Below, in pieces: positions 21,167-21,219 of a stretch of 21,219 bases of DNA. Positions within the stretch are counted from its first letter, which is position 1. The number at the start of each line of letters is the position of its first letter. The position numbers and the translations under genes are program-made. The notes under the pieces are model-generated. The model worked only from the letters and a program-made list of their open reading frames with translations, did no database searches and was not told where the DNA came from. Location of the stretch: contig JBBSEZ010000140.1 of the NCBI GenBank assembly GCA_038239195.1, positions 1-21,219 on the forward strand. Reading direction: 5' to 3'. This stretch comes from JBBSEZ01 sp038239195 (GTDB lineage: Bacteria > Planctomycetota > Planctomycetia > Gemmatales > Gemmataceae).

Positions 21167-21190
21167 GGGCGGGGCGGCGCCGCCCCGCCC
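21167..21190. terminator. 24-bp perfect GC palindrome after the integrase gene
   Basis: GGGCGGGGCGGC directly joined to GCCGCCCCGCCC. It lies 16 bases after the integrase stop. There is no T-run on the plus strand, but the symmetry and position suggest a bidirectional or weak terminator. Confidence 0.5.
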
Positions 21191-21219
21191 GGGCCGTTCA
21201 CCCCCCTCCCCCTACCAGA

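Overview
The window is about 65-70% GC, with strongly GC-biased third codon positions and gene families I associate with Planctomycetes of the Gemmataceae type: N-terminal zinc-ribbon membrane proteins, DinB/TfoX/DUF4385/DUF6933 clusters, ADP-ribosylglycohydrolase, and small mobile-element proteins. The taxon is inferred from protein resemblance and base composition; there is no rRNA here.

Positions 1-12,000 look like chromosomal flank. This part opens with the 3' part of a sugar-transferase gene, then two minus-strand conserved hypothetical genes and a complete patatin-like phospholipase with a signal peptide. From about 3.7 to 11.7 kb, broken genes alternate with intact ones. Broken: a zinc alcohol dehydrogenase spread over several frames with deletions, a hybrid histidine kinase that lost its phospho-acceptor region and has a frameshift, a small gene frameshifted before its end, a DUF6933 gene with a stop at codon 4, the first ~30 codons of a VOC/glyoxalase protein, the first ~55 codons of an alpha/beta hydrolase, an ADP-ribosylglycohydrolase with one stop and two frameshifts, and a frameshifted conserved hypothetical gene. 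Intact: a membrane methyltransferase, DUF4385, DinB, TfoX-N and two hypotheticals. ATGA overlaps show that several of these were operons.

A 45-base fragment matching the 3' part of a tRNA-Asp(GUC) gene on the minus strand lies at 12,000-12,044, followed in its own direction by a tRNA-type terminator hairpin. It has no 5' half. To its right, up to the end of the window, lies a cluster of short, tightly packed plus-strand genes ending in a complete tyrosine recombinase. I read this as an integrative element of at least 9.2 kb inserted in a tRNA gene. The intact tRNA copy is predicted just beyond the right end of the window, next to the integrase.

The element carries, left to right: an integrase-like C-terminal relic; a strongly structured RNA/terminator region; two small HTH (MerR/AlpA-like) proteins; a larger protein with a C-terminal HTH, possibly a replication or regulatory protein; four small unknown proteins; a phage-associated/Panacea-like protein; a chimera that begins as an HslV/proteasome-like peptidase but continues as something else; a zinc-ribbon membrane protein; a divergently transcribed XRE repressor facing a sigma70-like promoter with an embedded palindrome; then, downstream of that promoter, a SWIM zinc-finger protein, an AlpA-like excisionase, a DUF4326 protein, a small hypothetical and the integrase. 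The XRE repressor probably controls the rightward int/xis operon.
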